Of a stretch of 64,000 nucleotides of DNA, positions 33,311 to 42,838 are shown one piece after another. The notes below the pieces were generated by a model. That model was not told the origin of the DNA and made no database searches. It was given only the letters and a program-made list of their open reading frames with translations. This DNA is from Chthonomonas sp. UBA1950 (GTDB taxonomy: Bacteria; Armatimonadota; Fimbriimonadia; Fimbriimonadales; Fimbriimonadaceae). The stretch lies in NCBI GenBank assembly GCA_002336105.1, contig DDEQ01000047.1, positions 22,388 through 86,387 of the forward strand, read 5' to 3'. Made by a program: the position numbers and the translations under genes. Each line of letters starts with the position of its first letter. Within the stretch, counting starts at the first letter, position 1.

Positions 33311-34868
33311 GTTGGAACTTCCATCGGAAACGCGGGAACTCCTTCTCGAACCTTGTGAAAGAGGGGCGACACTGTCTCAAATTCTAAGAAAAGATAATTT
33401 GCCGCTCAATACTCGTTGTGGTGAACGGAATCTCTGCCGTGCCTGCCTGGTTGAAGTTCTCATCGATGGTGTATGGCAAATCGTACGGGGATGCCAGTAT
33501 CGAGTGTTGGCCGACACTAAGGTGAGGGTTCCCGCCGGTTCGATCCTGGCTTACAATCCGCAAGTTCAATCGGGATACCGAATCAATGTTTCGGTTGCAA
33601 ACAATCCTCTGTTTTCAAATGGCTATACGGTTGTTGCCGATATAGGAACGACCACCGTCGCCGTTTCGGTGGTTGAGTCTTCGACTGGCAAAGTAGTTCA
33701 GACTTCGAGCGGATTCAACCGCCAAATGCACCTTGGCGACGATGTATTGACTAGGATCAACCTCTGTTTGACAGATGAGTCCTTTGTTGGTCAATTTCAG
33801 AGCGCGATTGTTGCTGAAACACTTAATCCGCTCGTCTTAGAGGCTCTCTCGAACGCAGGTTTGACACTTTCGGATGTGAGCGGGTTTGTTTTCTCAGGGA
33901 ATACGACGATGTTGCATTTAGTTGCCGGCGTCAATCCCGGATCACTTGGCTACGCGCCGTTTACACCGTCGTTTATCAACCTAAAGGTTGTCAACTCAAG
34001 AGAAATTGGTCTAGTACCGCCTAATGTTGAGGTCTATTTACTGCCCGGTGCGGCAGCGTATGTTGGGTCCGACATAACGAGTGGAGTTTTCGCGAGCGGG
34101 CTCGTTTATGACGAAGGCCCAAGCCTATTGGTTGATGTCGGCACTAATGGAGAGCTGGTTCTGAAAGTTGGTGACCACCTATACGGTTGCGCAACCGCCG
34201 CCGGCCCCGCCTTCGAAGGATCAGGTTTGCTCTGCGGTGTTCGTGCTGGAGATGGCGCGATCTCGCATCTGACCATGACCGCTGACCCATTTGAGTGCTC
34301 CGTTAAAATTATTGGAGGATCTAGTCAGCGTGCCCACGGAATCTGTGGTTCCGCGTATGTCGACTTTCTCGCCGAAGCTCGAAGTGTTGGAATTCTGCAG
34401 GCTAACGGTCGAATGCGAATCGTCGCTGGCTCAGAAAACAGATTCTCAAGGGATGAGTATGGATTAGTATTTCAGGTTATCGAAGGGATCGGGAAACGTC
34501 CCATTGTTATTTCAGAGCCTGATGTAGCCTCGCTTATCCAAGCTAAAGCTGCGATCGCCGCTGGCATCGAAGTTTTGCTAAGCAAACACAATCTAGGGAC
34601 CAAAGACGTCAAAACGCTCTACCTTGCAGGCGGATTTGGCATGCATCTGAATCTGGATAGTGCGATTCGGTGTGGAATGTTTCCTGGTTTTGATCCTTCT
34701 CAAATCCAGTTAGTGGGTAATACATCCCTAGCAGGGGCTTTGTTAAGTAGCTTGGATAAAACTACAATTGACGAACTCTCACGTACCGGAAAGAGCATCG
34801 AAGTCATCGAACTGAACCTAGAGCCAGAGTTCGAAGATATCTATATCGATCAGCTAACGCTCGATTAG
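33300..34868 (+). CDS. Corrinoid-activation-type ferredoxin/ASKHA ATPase
   Basis: 522 aa from the GTG at 33300 with GAGG 6 nt upstream; the frame runs back to 33237. Domains: an N-terminal 2Fe-2S ferredoxin (C40-X5-C46-X2-C49 and C65), then an ASKHA ATPase fold (YTVVADIGTTTVAVSVVESSTGK, SGFVFSGNTTMLHLVAG, SLLVDVGTNGELVLKVG, LYLAGGFGMHLNLDSAIRCGMFPG). This is the layout of RACo-like reductive activators that restore the Co(I) state of corrinoid proteins. No corrinoid protein or methyltransferase is in the window. The stop overlaps the convergent Nudix stop. Confidence 0.87.
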   Translation: MRIELELPSETRELLLEPCERGATLSQILRKDNLPLNTRCGERNLCRACLVEVLIDGVWQIVRGCQYRVLADTKVRVPAGSILAYNPQVQSGYRINVSVANNPLFSNGYTVVADIGTTTVAVSVVESSTGKVVQTSSGFNRQMHLGDDVLTRINLCLTDESFVGQFQSAIVAETLNPLVLEALSNAGLTLSDVSGFVFSGNTTMLHLVAGVNPGSLGYAPFTPSFINLKVVNSREIGLVPPNVEVYLLPGAAAYVGSDITSGVFASGLVYDEGPSLLVDVGTNGELVLKVGDHLYGCATAAGPAFEGSGLLCGVRAGDGAISHLTMTADPFECSVKIIGGSSQRAHGICGSAYVDFLAEARSVGILQANGRMRIVAGSENRFSRDEYGLVFQVIEGIGKRPIVISEPDVASLIQAKAAIAAGIEVLLSKHNLGTKDVKTLYLAGGFGMHLNLDSAIRCGMFPGFDPSQIQLVGNTSLAGALLSSLDKTTIDELSRTGKSIEVIELNLEPEFEDIYIDQLTLD

Positions 34869-35302
34869 CGTGATTTGCAGCATTCAGGAAACGCGAGCTC
34901 AATGCCGTACCTGGCTAGGTTTACGAGCGGCAACTTCCAGGTTTCCTTGAGCGTCATCCATCTGCATTCGTCTGTGCTGCCTTGCTTTTCTGCCCTCATA
35001 TTTCCACCTGTGATTTCACCCCGGTAGATAAATCTAAGAGCCTGCATCTGCCTTTCTGGAGACTCGAAAACGAAGTTGTCGACAGCAGCAAGTTCGCTGA
35101 CACGAAAATCGTAGCCGGTCTCTTCGGTGACCTCGCGTACGACGGCTTGCTCTGGATGTTCTCCGAACTCTAGCCCTCCACCCGGAAGCGTCCATGAGCC
35201 CTCAGCATCAGTTGTAGAAGATAGTCGACAAAGCAATATCCGCCCATTCTCTACAATTAGAGCATAGGCGGATACCCTTAGAACCTGGGTACAGCTGGAC
35301 AT
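34865..35302 (-). CDS. Nudix hydrolase
   Basis: 145 aa. The Nudix box is complete: GGLEFGEHPEQAVVREVTEETGY matches G-X5-E-X7-REUXEEXGU. The N-terminal RVSAYALIVENGRILLCRLSSTTDAEGSWTLPGGG and the later LRFIYRGEITGGNM are usual for MutT-like and ADP-ribose-type members, so the substrate cannot be told. The gene converges on the corrinoid-activation gene, sharing 3 bases of the two stop codons with no room for a terminator. Confidence 0.9.
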   Translation of the reverse strand: MSSCTQVLRVSAYALIVENGRILLCRLSSTTDAEGSWTLPGGGLEFGEHPEQAVVREVTEETGYDFRVSELAAVDNFVFESPERQMQALRFIYRGEITGGNMRAEKQGSTDECRWMTLKETWKLPLVNLARYGIELAFPECCKSR

Positions 35303-35343
35303 ATCATGTCTGTGTACCTGAGTTTTAAGACCTAACAGCGGGT

Positions 35344-37281
35344 TTACGCAACTCTTAGGTGCGATTGTGTTTTGCCGGCGTCGCTATTCACTTTGAATTT
35401 CGTCGTGATGACTTCTAGTTCCTGGGCGATCTTGGTCAATCCATCCGATGAGGACGCCAACTCACTGGCTGCCGTTGTCTGGTCTTGAGTGGTGGCAAGG
35501 ACAGACGCGATTGCTGCCGAGACTTCTTCGGCAGAGGCACTCATCTCCTGGGCCGCTGCACTTGTTTGCTCGATAACTTCACTGACTTCACGAATCGAAC
35601 TATTTGCTTCTTCAGCAGCAGAAGTCATCGCACCGCTAGCCTTGGCGATAGCTTCTGATCGGGTGGCAACTTCTCTGGAGATCGAGCGGATTTCCTCGAG
35701 GACCGCGCCAGCCCCGGTCGTGAGCTCGGCACCAGACTTAACTTCGACGGCACCTGCTTCCATCGCCTTTACAGCTACCTCGGTCAACTCCTGCACTTTA
35801 CTTATGAGAGATCCGATCTCTTGCGTGGCTGAAGTCGATCTTTCTGCAAGCTTTCGAACTTCGTCGGCAACGACTGCAAAACCGCGACCTTGCTCACCTG
35901 CTCTGGCGGCTTCGATTGCCGCATTCAGGGCTAGCAAGTTCGTCTGTTCCGCAATGTCATGAATGGTCGCGACGATCGAACCGATTTGATCGCTTGAAGC
36001 GCCGAGACTCTTGATCGCCTGCGACGAATCCTCGACCTTGTTCTGAATCCGCTCCATGGCAGCGATGGATTTACCGACCGCGTCAGAGCCTTTGGCTGAG
36101 ACTTCAAGCGAGAGGGAAGAGGCTTTGGCTGAGTTCTCTGCGTCAGAGGCTACTTCGCGCACCGTAGAAGCAAGTTTTGACATGTGCTCAGCGCCTTCTG
36201 AAATTGCTCTCGATTGACTTGCGGTTCCAGCGGCGACATAGCCGATTCCGCGCGCACTCTCCTCAGAAGCCATCGAGACTTCGCTCATTGTTCGACTGAC
36301 CATCGCCGCTCCATGTCCAACCTTGTCAGCCTCTGCGGCTACAGTTTGTGCTGATGATGAGATCTGTGACGCAGAGTTCTGGAGCTGAGCAACAACCATC
36401 GTCAAAGCGCTTTGTGAAGTGTGGAACGAAGTGACCAGTGAATCTAGTTGCTTGATAACACTGTTCAAGCTGTTCTGCAGTTCACCAATCTCATCATTCG
36501 AGTTCACCTGTGCATATGTCGGGTTGAAGTTGAGATCCCGAGTTAGGTCTCCAGATTCCAGGCCTTCGATCACGTGGGCGATTGCTGGCAAATGTTCCTT
36601 TTCAATTTCGGCTAGCTTGGCCGTAGTTGAGTTGATGCCGGAACGGATAACTCGCGTCACCATCCAGCCAGAAAATGAACAGACGATCAGCGCCAAGAAG
36701 GTCGCCCCGAAGAGTACGGACTTAGCCGTGGCGAAGTCACTGTCGACTTCCTTAGAATTTGCTTCTGCTTCGGCTTGGGTCATCTTTTGACCCTCAAGGA
36801 TATCTTTGTCGACCTTGTAATAGGTGTCGCGCATTGGCTTGTTAAACAGCTTGAGCCCGGCATCGATGTCGTTTGTATAGCTGATCGAATAGAACTGCTT
36901 GTTAAGTTCCAAGTATTGGTTCAGATGCTCTTGGAAAGTTGCAAGCCACTGCTTGTCTTTTTCTGTTGCACTGGCCTCGCTGAATTCCTTGATGGCGTTA
37001 TCTAGTCGGGTCTGAAACTCCGGCCATACCTTTTCTGTCTTCTGCTTTTCCTCGTTGGTCTTGTTCAATAAATGCCGGTAACCAAGCGTCCTGGCCTGTT
37101 TGAAACAACTGATCATTTCGCCTAAAGCATTCAGTTTATGAACCGAGTGGGCAGAGAGTTTGTGAGTGGACTCCTGCATTCGTCCCATCCCTCTTCCTGC
37201 GGAGATTGCTACGAATAGAACGAAAGCAAAACATACTCCGAAAGCCACTGCGAGTTTGTGCGAAATCTTTAGGTTTTTCAT
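35344..37281 (-). CDS. Methyl-accepting chemotaxis protein (transmembrane)
   Basis: 645 aa. One membrane segment near 10-30, a helical periplasmic region of about 155 residues (four-helix-bundle sensor; KLSAHSVHKLNALGEMISCFKQARTLGYRHLL), a second membrane segment near 190-210, a HAMP region (IEGLESGDLTRDLNF..ANDEIGELQNSLNSVIKQL), then the signalling domain with the hairpin core IVATIHDIAEQTNLLALNAAIEAARAGEQGRGFAVVADEVRKLAERS. No che genes adjoin. It lies downstream of the GAF histidine kinase gene on the same strand after 100 bp. It resembles the split receptor at 60643-62580. Confidence 0.95.
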   Translation of the reverse strand: MKNLKISHKLAVAFGVCFAFVLFVAISAGRGMGRMQESTHKLSAHSVHKLNALGEMISCFKQARTLGYRHLLNKTNEEKQKTEKVWPEFQTRLDNAIKEFSEASATEKDKQWLATFQEHLNQYLELNKQFYSISYTNDIDAGLKLFNKPMRDTYYKVDKDILEGQKMTQAEAEANSKEVDSDFATAKSVLFGATFLALIVCSFSGWMVTRVIRSGINSTTAKLAEIEKEHLPAIAHVIEGLESGDLTRDLNFNPTYAQVNSNDEIGELQNSLNSVIKQLDSLVTSFHTSQSALTMVVAQLQNSASQISSSAQTVAAEADKVGHGAAMVSRTMSEVSMASEESARGIGYVAAGTASQSRAISEGAEHMSKLASTVREVASDAENSAKASSLSLEVSAKGSDAVGKSIAAMERIQNKVEDSSQAIKSLGASSDQIGSIVATIHDIAEQTNLLALNAAIEAARAGEQGRGFAVVADEVRKLAERSTSATQEIGSLISKVQELTEVAVKAMEAGAVEVKSGAELTTGAGAVLEEIRSISREVATRSEAIAKASGAMTSAAEEANSSIREVSEVIEQTSAAAQEMSASAEEVSAAIASVLATTQDQTTAASELASSSDGLTKIAQELEVITTKFKVNSDAGKTQSHLRVA

Positions 37282-37381
37282 CTAGCTCAATCCAATTGCC
37301 TAGGGCGTCACTATTAGATAGATCGGCATATGGAACGAGGAATTTGAGCGATGAATACCAGTTTTGCGCTTAATCTGTAAT

Positions 37382-38662
37382 TTAAGCAGAAACGGCAGCT
37401 TTGGGAAGAGATCCAAAAGAGAAAGAAATAGTCGTTCCCACATGAGGCTTTGCGTTTGCTCGGACAGCCCCACCATGGTGCTCAATAATACGTCTAACAG
37501 TGGCTAATCCGATTCCGTTACCAGGATATTGAGACTTTCCGACGAGTCTCTCCATTGGATTAAACAACTTATCGGCATATTTCATCTCAAAGCCAATACC
37601 ATTGTCTCGAACGAAGAAATATCCATCTTCGGCAATGCCAAATTCGACGATTAGAGGTTTATCAGTTTGACGAAACTTGACTGAGTTCTCAAAAAGGTTC
37701 TGAAGTACAACTTCAACCATCGCACGATCGGCGACGGCAGTCAAATCTTCTTGACAAATAAACTGAGCCTCTACATCAGCTTGCTTACTGATTCGGTCCC
37801 AAACAGATTGCGCCACAAGGCTAATCGGAAATGGGTTGATCTGTAAGGCTGAAGCGCCTAGCCGGGCAAGACTTAGAAGGTCATCAATGAGTTTGCCAGC
37901 TTGTATGACCGTGCGCTCTTCTCGGTCGAGTACGTCCCCGATGAGAGAGTGCATTTCTGGATTTCCAGAGGTTCGCTGCCTAGCAACGTGGACCATTTCA
38001 AGAATGCTGCGAAGGGGGGATCTGAGGTCGTGTCCGATCGCATAGGTGAACTGCTCTAGGTCGGCGTTTGCTGCTCGTAATTGTTTAGTTCGATGCGCGA
38101 CTCTTCTATCCAAATCCAGGTTCGAGTCGTGCATCTCCTCAACAACTAACCGATTGGCGATCATCACCGAAACATGATTGGCGATGCAAAGCAATTGTAG
38201 CTCCTCCGTTCGGGTGAATCGACGGGGGGTATTTTGCATGAAAACACCGATAACTCCTAACACTTCTCCGCCAAAGATAAGTGGGCAACCACAGTACGAC
38301 CGAAAGGGGAAGCCGGTTCCATTTGAAGCTAACTGTGCAGTGACTTCTGAGGTTAACACATCTTCAATAGAGAGAATTTCTCCTGTTGAAACCAGGATAT
38401 TGCCGATGCCATATCCTGCGGAGATCGAAGAATGCGCAAACTCTTCTCCAAGCCCATGTTTACCACGTAGTTCGAGTTGTCCTTCGCGTAACTCGCGAAT
38501 AACACAAGCGTCGGATTGTAGCGCTAAACATACGAGCCGCGATATCTCACGAAACTGAATCTCAGACGACTCATGTTGGCTTCCCATCGCAGTAATGTGC
38601 GCGATAGCCATTAGTCGAGATTCAGTGGTTAAACTCGCTATTCCGGCACTAGAGCTATGCAT
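37382..38662 (-). CDS. GAF-domain sensor histidine kinase
   Basis: 426 aa, soluble. A GAF domain (about 20-170: LVCLALQSDACVIRELREGQLELRGKHGLGEEF, FRSYCGCPLIFGGEVLGVIGVFMQNTPRRFTRTEELQLLCIANHVSVMIA) precedes a short coiled-coil. The phosphoacceptor region QFTYAIGHDLRSPLRSIL contains the His. The ATPase domain has N-box VLQNLFENSVKF, G1 DNGIGF and G2 GNGIGLATVRRIIEHHGG. This is a phytochrome-like kinase layout without PAS/PHY chromophore features. No response regulator adjoins; the orphan one at 16333-17052 is a remote candidate. Confidence 0.93.
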   Translation of the reverse strand: MHSSSAGIASLTTESRLMAIAHITAMGSQHESSEIQFREISRLVCLALQSDACVIRELREGQLELRGKHGLGEEFAHSSISAGYGIGNILVSTGEILSIEDVLTSEVTAQLASNGTGFPFRSYCGCPLIFGGEVLGVIGVFMQNTPRRFTRTEELQLLCIANHVSVMIANRLVVEEMHDSNLDLDRRVAHRTKQLRAANADLEQFTYAIGHDLRSPLRSILEMVHVARQRTSGNPEMHSLIGDVLDREERTVIQAGKLIDDLLSLARLGASALQINPFPISLVAQSVWDRISKQADVEAQFICQEDLTAVADRAMVEVVLQNLFENSVKFRQTDKPLIVEFGIAEDGYFFVRDNGIGFEMKYADKLFNPMERLVGKSQYPGNGIGLATVRRIIEHHGGAVRANAKPHVGTTISFSFGSLPKAAVSA

Positions 38663-38740
38663 AATTTTCGTCAGCCTTGGCAGAAAAGGACGTTTGTCTG
38701 ACCGAAGATTGACTAGGTAATTATACTAGTTTACAAGGCT

Positions 38741-39778
38741 CTATGCAATCTGAACGTCGTTTGCGCCAGCCTGTATTTCGCCTATAATTGCAGCAGCCTC
38801 GCCAGACGCAATTAGCTTATCAACAACTGAGTTTGCTGTAAAGCGATTTACCAATAATATAAGGCCAATTCCCATATTAAAAGCACGATACATTTCAATT
38901 TCAGGAATGTCACCAGAGGATTGAATTTGAGAGAAAATTGCAGGCGGAGTCCATGTTCTTCTTTCGATCACAGCCCGAACGTCTGATGGCATTACTCTGG
39001 GCAAGTTATCGTATAACCCCCCTCCTGTGATATGAGCGATAGCGTGGATGTTCTCGCTTTCTTGTAGAAGTGGATAAACACTATTGAAATAACATTTGTG
39101 GGGTTCGATAAGGGCATCACCAATGGACTGATCTGTCCCAGGCAAAGTATCTCTTACCGAAAAACCACCTATTTCGAAAAGTGCTCGTCGAGCTAACGTA
39201 TAACCGTTCGTGTGTAACCCGCTACTGGCTACGCCGATAATGGCATCTCCAGGTTGGACCTTTCCTCTGGGGAGTTTTTTATCGAAATCGACAACTCCTA
39301 CGATGCTGCCAACAACATCGACTTCATCATCTGTATAGACACCAGGCATTTCTGCTGTCTCTCCACCGATGAGAGCTGCTCCAACGGCCTTGCAGGCTTC
39401 GGACATACCATGGACGACCTCCTCAAATACGAGGCCCTGTAGGTGGCTGCACCCATAGTAATCCATGAAGAAAAGCGGTCTTGCGCCCTGGCACAAAATA
39501 TCGTTGACGCAGTGGTTCACGATATCCTTGCCTAAGCCGTCGTAACGACCAACCATCATGGCAACCTTGGTTTTTGTTCCGACACCATCAATCGAGCTGA
39601 CGAGGACAGGGTTAGTTTCAGGAAAGGTCGCTCTGAACAAACCTCCGAAGCCGCCAATACCGCCGACGACATTTTCTGAGTAGGTACTGCGGATCGAATC
39701 AGAGACGGAGCGCAACGCACGTTGCGCTTCGTCAATATCAACTCCAGCCGATCTGTAGGTTAGAGGTGCATCAGACAT
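38741..39778 (-). CDS. purM: Phosphoribosylformylglycinamidine cyclo-ligase
   Basis: 345 aa from the ATG at 39778 (MSDAPLTYRSAGVDIDEAQRALRSV); a longer start at 39796 would overlap the lacZ end. It closes the imidazole ring to give aminoimidazole ribotide in purine synthesis. Motifs: VSSIDGVGTKTKVAMMVGRYDGLGKDIVNHCVNDILCQGARPLFFMDYYG, ALIGGETAEMPGVY, GVASSGLHTNGYTLARRALFE and AHITGGGLYDNLPRVMP. The start is 5 nt after the beta-galactosidase stop, an unusual partner. No ribosome-binding site is clear, so translational coupling is possible. Confidence 0.95.
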   Translation of the reverse strand: MSDAPLTYRSAGVDIDEAQRALRSVSDSIRSTYSENVVGGIGGFGGLFRATFPETNPVLVSSIDGVGTKTKVAMMVGRYDGLGKDIVNHCVNDILCQGARPLFFMDYYGCSHLQGLVFEEVVHGMSEACKAVGAALIGGETAEMPGVYTDDEVDVVGSIVGVVDFDKKLPRGKVQPGDAIIGVASSGLHTNGYTLARRALFEIGGFSVRDTLPGTDQSIGDALIEPHKCYFNSVYPLLQESENIHAIAHITGGGLYDNLPRVMPSDVRAVIERRTWTPPAIFSQIQSSGDIPEIEMYRAFNMGIGLILLVNRFTANSVVDKLIASGEAAAIIGEIQAGANDVQIA

Positions 39779-39783
39779 GCTGA

Positions 39784-42705
39784 TCAGCGTACCCATCGGC
39801 TGGTCTGCGGAACAGCACGTATTACGAACGAGAACTCGAATGGCTCAGGCTTGAGCAAATATTGCGGTAGAGGACGTGGTCCGCAGCTTGCCGTACCGAT
39901 CCCATTTTGAGCGTAGTCGAGATTCAGTATTAGGTGCTCACCCAATGTGAGATCGGACCGATGCTTTGCTAATTCGATTTGTTCTGCCGAATAGGGATGT
40001 AGGCTGAAATTGAGCTTGTCGGTTGCTTCTATCAGCAGTTCTGGGCCAGATTCGGCGACTAATCTTAACCAACGAACCTCAGATCGGTTACCGTTCTCCT
40101 GGGGGAACACGTAGTCTGTGAACAAACCTTCAAGGTCTGACTCGAAAACGCCAAATCGACAGGCTTCTTTTGTGTCTGCATAGCTTTCGCCAGGACCAAG
40201 GCCGAGCCAGCGAGCTCCTACGAATCTGGGAGAGACTTTGAGTTTTAGACCAATTCGAGGGACGGTCTCAGTCCATTCACCTTCAAAATTACCGGTAACC
40301 GTAACTTTGAGCCCGCCATCGTCTAGGAACTCATATGAAGACTTGGTCTTGATTCCATTCGAGCGAACTGCGGGAGCGTAGCGTTCTTCGACAACGAAAG
40401 TGTCGTCATCTTCTTCACCACCAACAAATCGACACCTGAGCTTATCGAATCCAAACTTCTTCCACCCAGTAGCGGCAGGTTCGGGCCAGCCGCCACGGTC
40501 GTTGTCAGTCGTTGCTCGCCAGAATTGTAATTCGCCGAGTTCGTAGATGAGGTCGGTTTCGTCTACCGATAGCGCCAGTCTTCCTGGATGTTCAAGCATT
40601 TCCCACGTTTGGAATATCTCGGCGTAGCCAGTTTGAATTAGGTTTTCGATCTTGCCGATCACTTGTCCGGTCGCAACTACATGACCGACTTCGGCCCACT
40701 TGGTTGGCACCGCCAGCGTCACATTGATGTCTAGCCATTCGTTAACGCCTGGGCGAGCCTCTGCGGGCAACTCAACCACGGCGGTAGTACGCGGAGCGAT
40801 TTCCGGTAAGAGTAGCAAGCCGGAGCGAACAAAACCAGTTTCACCGGTTAGGATCCAAGTGGTTGACAGGTGATTCAGCCCGATGAAATCGTATCGATTT
40901 TCAACCTCAATCTTGCCATCACCGAGATCGCGAATGATGACAGGCTGAATGCAAGCTTTGAGTTCTAGCAAACCTGGAGACGGTGTACGATCTGGGAAAA
41001 CCAAGCCATCGATGACGAAGTTTCCGTCGTGAGGTTGCTCGCCAAAATCGCCTCCATAGAGGTAGTCGCCGGATCCATTAGGGTCAAGGATCCCGTGATC
41101 GATCCACTCCCAAACGAATGCTCCTTGCAGACGAGGGTAGCGGTACATGATGTCCCAATACTCTTTTATCCCTCCTGGGCCGTTGCCCATTGCATGGGCG
41201 TATTCGCACAAAACATAAGGCTTTTGACGGCGAATCTCGGTTTGATCAGGGTTGCCCTCGATCACTTCTTCGCGCTTTCCAACGGTTTCGAGGTAGGCAT
41301 GGCTGGCATACATCTGACTGTAAAAGTCAGAGACCACCGCCTCATAATCGCCCTCGTAATGAATAGGTGTGCCTGGGTCCAGCTTTCGGGTAAGTTCCGC
41401 CATCGCAATGTGGTTTTCGCCGAAAGCCGACTCATTTCCAAGCGACCACATCACGATACTGGGATGGTTGCGGTCGCGCATGACCGTTCGTTCCATCCGG
41501 TCGAGGTAGGCGCTTTTCCACATCGGCAAGCCGGATGGGTTTTGTTTCCACCCATCTTCACCAAAACCATGGGTTTCGATATCGCATTCAAGAATGACGT
41601 AAAGACCAAACTCGTCGCAAAGGTCGACGAAGCGTGGGTGAGGCGGGTAGTGGCTGGTTCGAACCGCGTTCACGTTGTGCGTCTTCATCAGCAAAACGTC
41701 CTGAAGCATCGATTCATAGGTGATCGCGCGCCCAAGTTCAGGATGATGTTCATGTCGATTGACCCCTTTGAACATCACAATCTTGCCGTTTACGAATAAT
41801 TGTCCGTCCTTTAACTCTAGAGTTCGGAAGCCAACTTTGAGCGGAATGACCTCACCACCTTCAGAACTCAGGAAGAGGTCGTAGAGATATGGGGTCTCGG
41901 CTGACCACAATTTAGGAGTTGGGACCGAGAACTCAACAGAGTCGCGAAATGCCCCATCAGCAACTTTTGTTGAGCCGTCTCTGAGTTCGTAAAGAACTGG
42001 GAGAGGGCAATCAACTTCGATGCGAACTGAACCGTCTGCCCTTGCCCGAACGTAAGCATCGCGAATGGAACCTTCGGATCTGGCAATCAAAGTGACATCG
42101 CGGAAGATTCCGCTCAGCCACCACATATCTTGATCTTCGAGGTAGCTTCCATCGCTCCACTGAAGGACTTGAACGGCCAGAATGTTTTCTCCAACCTCAA
42201 CAAATCCAGTGATATCAAATTCCGAAGCGAGCCTACTCCCCTTCGTAACGCCGACCTGCTGACCGTTTACCCAAATCGAGGCGCAAGAATCGATTCCATC
42301 AAACCGCAGAATGATCTGCTGACCAATCCACGAGCTCGGAAGTTCGAATACCCGTCGATAGTATCCGACCGGGTTTTCGGTAGGCACATGAGGTGGGTCA
42401 ATCGGGAAAGGGTACTGGACGTTCGTGTAATGTGGCGCGCCGTAGCCGAGCATTTGCCAGTTGCTTGGGACAGGGATTGGGTCCCAAAGACTATCATCAA
42501 AATCCGTTTCGAAGAAATCTGGGTATTGATTTGCCGGTAACGACCCAAATTGAAAAAGCCACGTTCCATTTAGGCTTTGTATCAGACTGGATTGGTCTGC
42601 CCGGATCTCCTCCATAGAGCGATAAGGCGTAAAAAACGCTCTTGAATGAAGGCGATTGAGATGCGTGATTTCTGGGTTTTCAAAATCGGGCAGAGGGTAG
42701 CTCAC
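39784..42705 (-). CDS. lacZ: Beta-galactosidase, glycoside hydrolase family 2
   Basis: 973 aa from the GTG at 42705 (VSYPLPDFENPEITHLNRLHSRAFFTPY). The frame runs to a TTG at 42786, but that extension crosses an operator-like palindrome. The domain order is standard: sugar-binding jelly roll (SLNGTWLFQFGSLP), Ig-like domain, TIM barrel (MFKGVNRHEHHPELG) with acid/base E425 in WSLGNESAFG and nucleophile E501 in VLCEYAHAMGNG, second Ig-like domain and a large C-terminal small-chain domain (LGPGESYADTKEACRFG). No signal peptide, so cytoplasmic. purM follows by 5 nt. Confidence 0.95.
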   Translation of the reverse strand: MSYPLPDFENPEITHLNRLHSRAFFTPYRSMEEIRADQSSLIQSLNGTWLFQFGSLPANQYPDFFETDFDDSLWDPIPVPSNWQMLGYGAPHYTNVQYPFPIDPPHVPTENPVGYYRRVFELPSSWIGQQIILRFDGIDSCASIWVNGQQVGVTKGSRLASEFDITGFVEVGENILAVQVLQWSDGSYLEDQDMWWLSGIFRDVTLIARSEGSIRDAYVRARADGSVRIEVDCPLPVLYELRDGSTKVADGAFRDSVEFSVPTPKLWSAETPYLYDLFLSSEGGEVIPLKVGFRTLELKDGQLFVNGKIVMFKGVNRHEHHPELGRAITYESMLQDVLLMKTHNVNAVRTSHYPPHPRFVDLCDEFGLYVILECDIETHGFGEDGWKQNPSGLPMWKSAYLDRMERTVMRDRNHPSIVMWSLGNESAFGENHIAMAELTRKLDPGTPIHYEGDYEAVVSDFYSQMYASHAYLETVGKREEVIEGNPDQTEIRRQKPYVLCEYAHAMGNGPGGIKEYWDIMYRYPRLQGAFVWEWIDHGILDPNGSGDYLYGGDFGEQPHDGNFVIDGLVFPDRTPSPGLLELKACIQPVIIRDLGDGKIEVENRYDFIGLNHLSTTWILTGETGFVRSGLLLLPEIAPRTTAVVELPAEARPGVNEWLDINVTLAVPTKWAEVGHVVATGQVIGKIENLIQTGYAEIFQTWEMLEHPGRLALSVDETDLIYELGELQFWRATTDNDRGGWPEPAATGWKKFGFDKLRCRFVGGEEDDDTFVVEERYAPAVRSNGIKTKSSYEFLDDGGLKVTVTGNFEGEWTETVPRIGLKLKVSPRFVGARWLGLGPGESYADTKEACRFGVFESDLEGLFTDYVFPQENGNRSEVRWLRLVAESGPELLIEATDKLNFSLHPYSAEQIELAKHRSDLTLGEHLILNLDYAQNGIGTASCGPRPLPQYLLKPEPFEFSFVIRAVPQTSRWVR

Positions 42706-42770
42706 AACTGGTGAGGCTACCGCTTTCAGTGCCCTGAAAGAACACAGTTTTGAAGCAAATTTAGAATTAG

Positions 42771-42782
42771 TCAAACGTTTGA
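42771..42782. promoter_or_regulatory. CG-centred palindrome, candidate LacI-family operator
   Basis: TCAAACGTTTGA is a perfect 12-bp palindrome with a central CG, the symmetry typical of LacI/GalR-family operators. It lies 65 bp upstream of the preferred lacZ start and 57 bp upstream of the divergent gene, so one regulator could control both. Confidence 0.5.
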
Positions 42783-42838
42783 GCAAAGAATGACTCGGGT
42801 AGCGAATTTAGTCGCAAACAATCCTTTGCTACGAAAAT

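Noticed and set aside
42706..42786. Longer beta-galactosidase from the TTG at 42786
   Set aside because: The extension contains a perfect CG-centred palindrome and no family-like sequence; the GTG at 42705 is preferred, with modest certainty.
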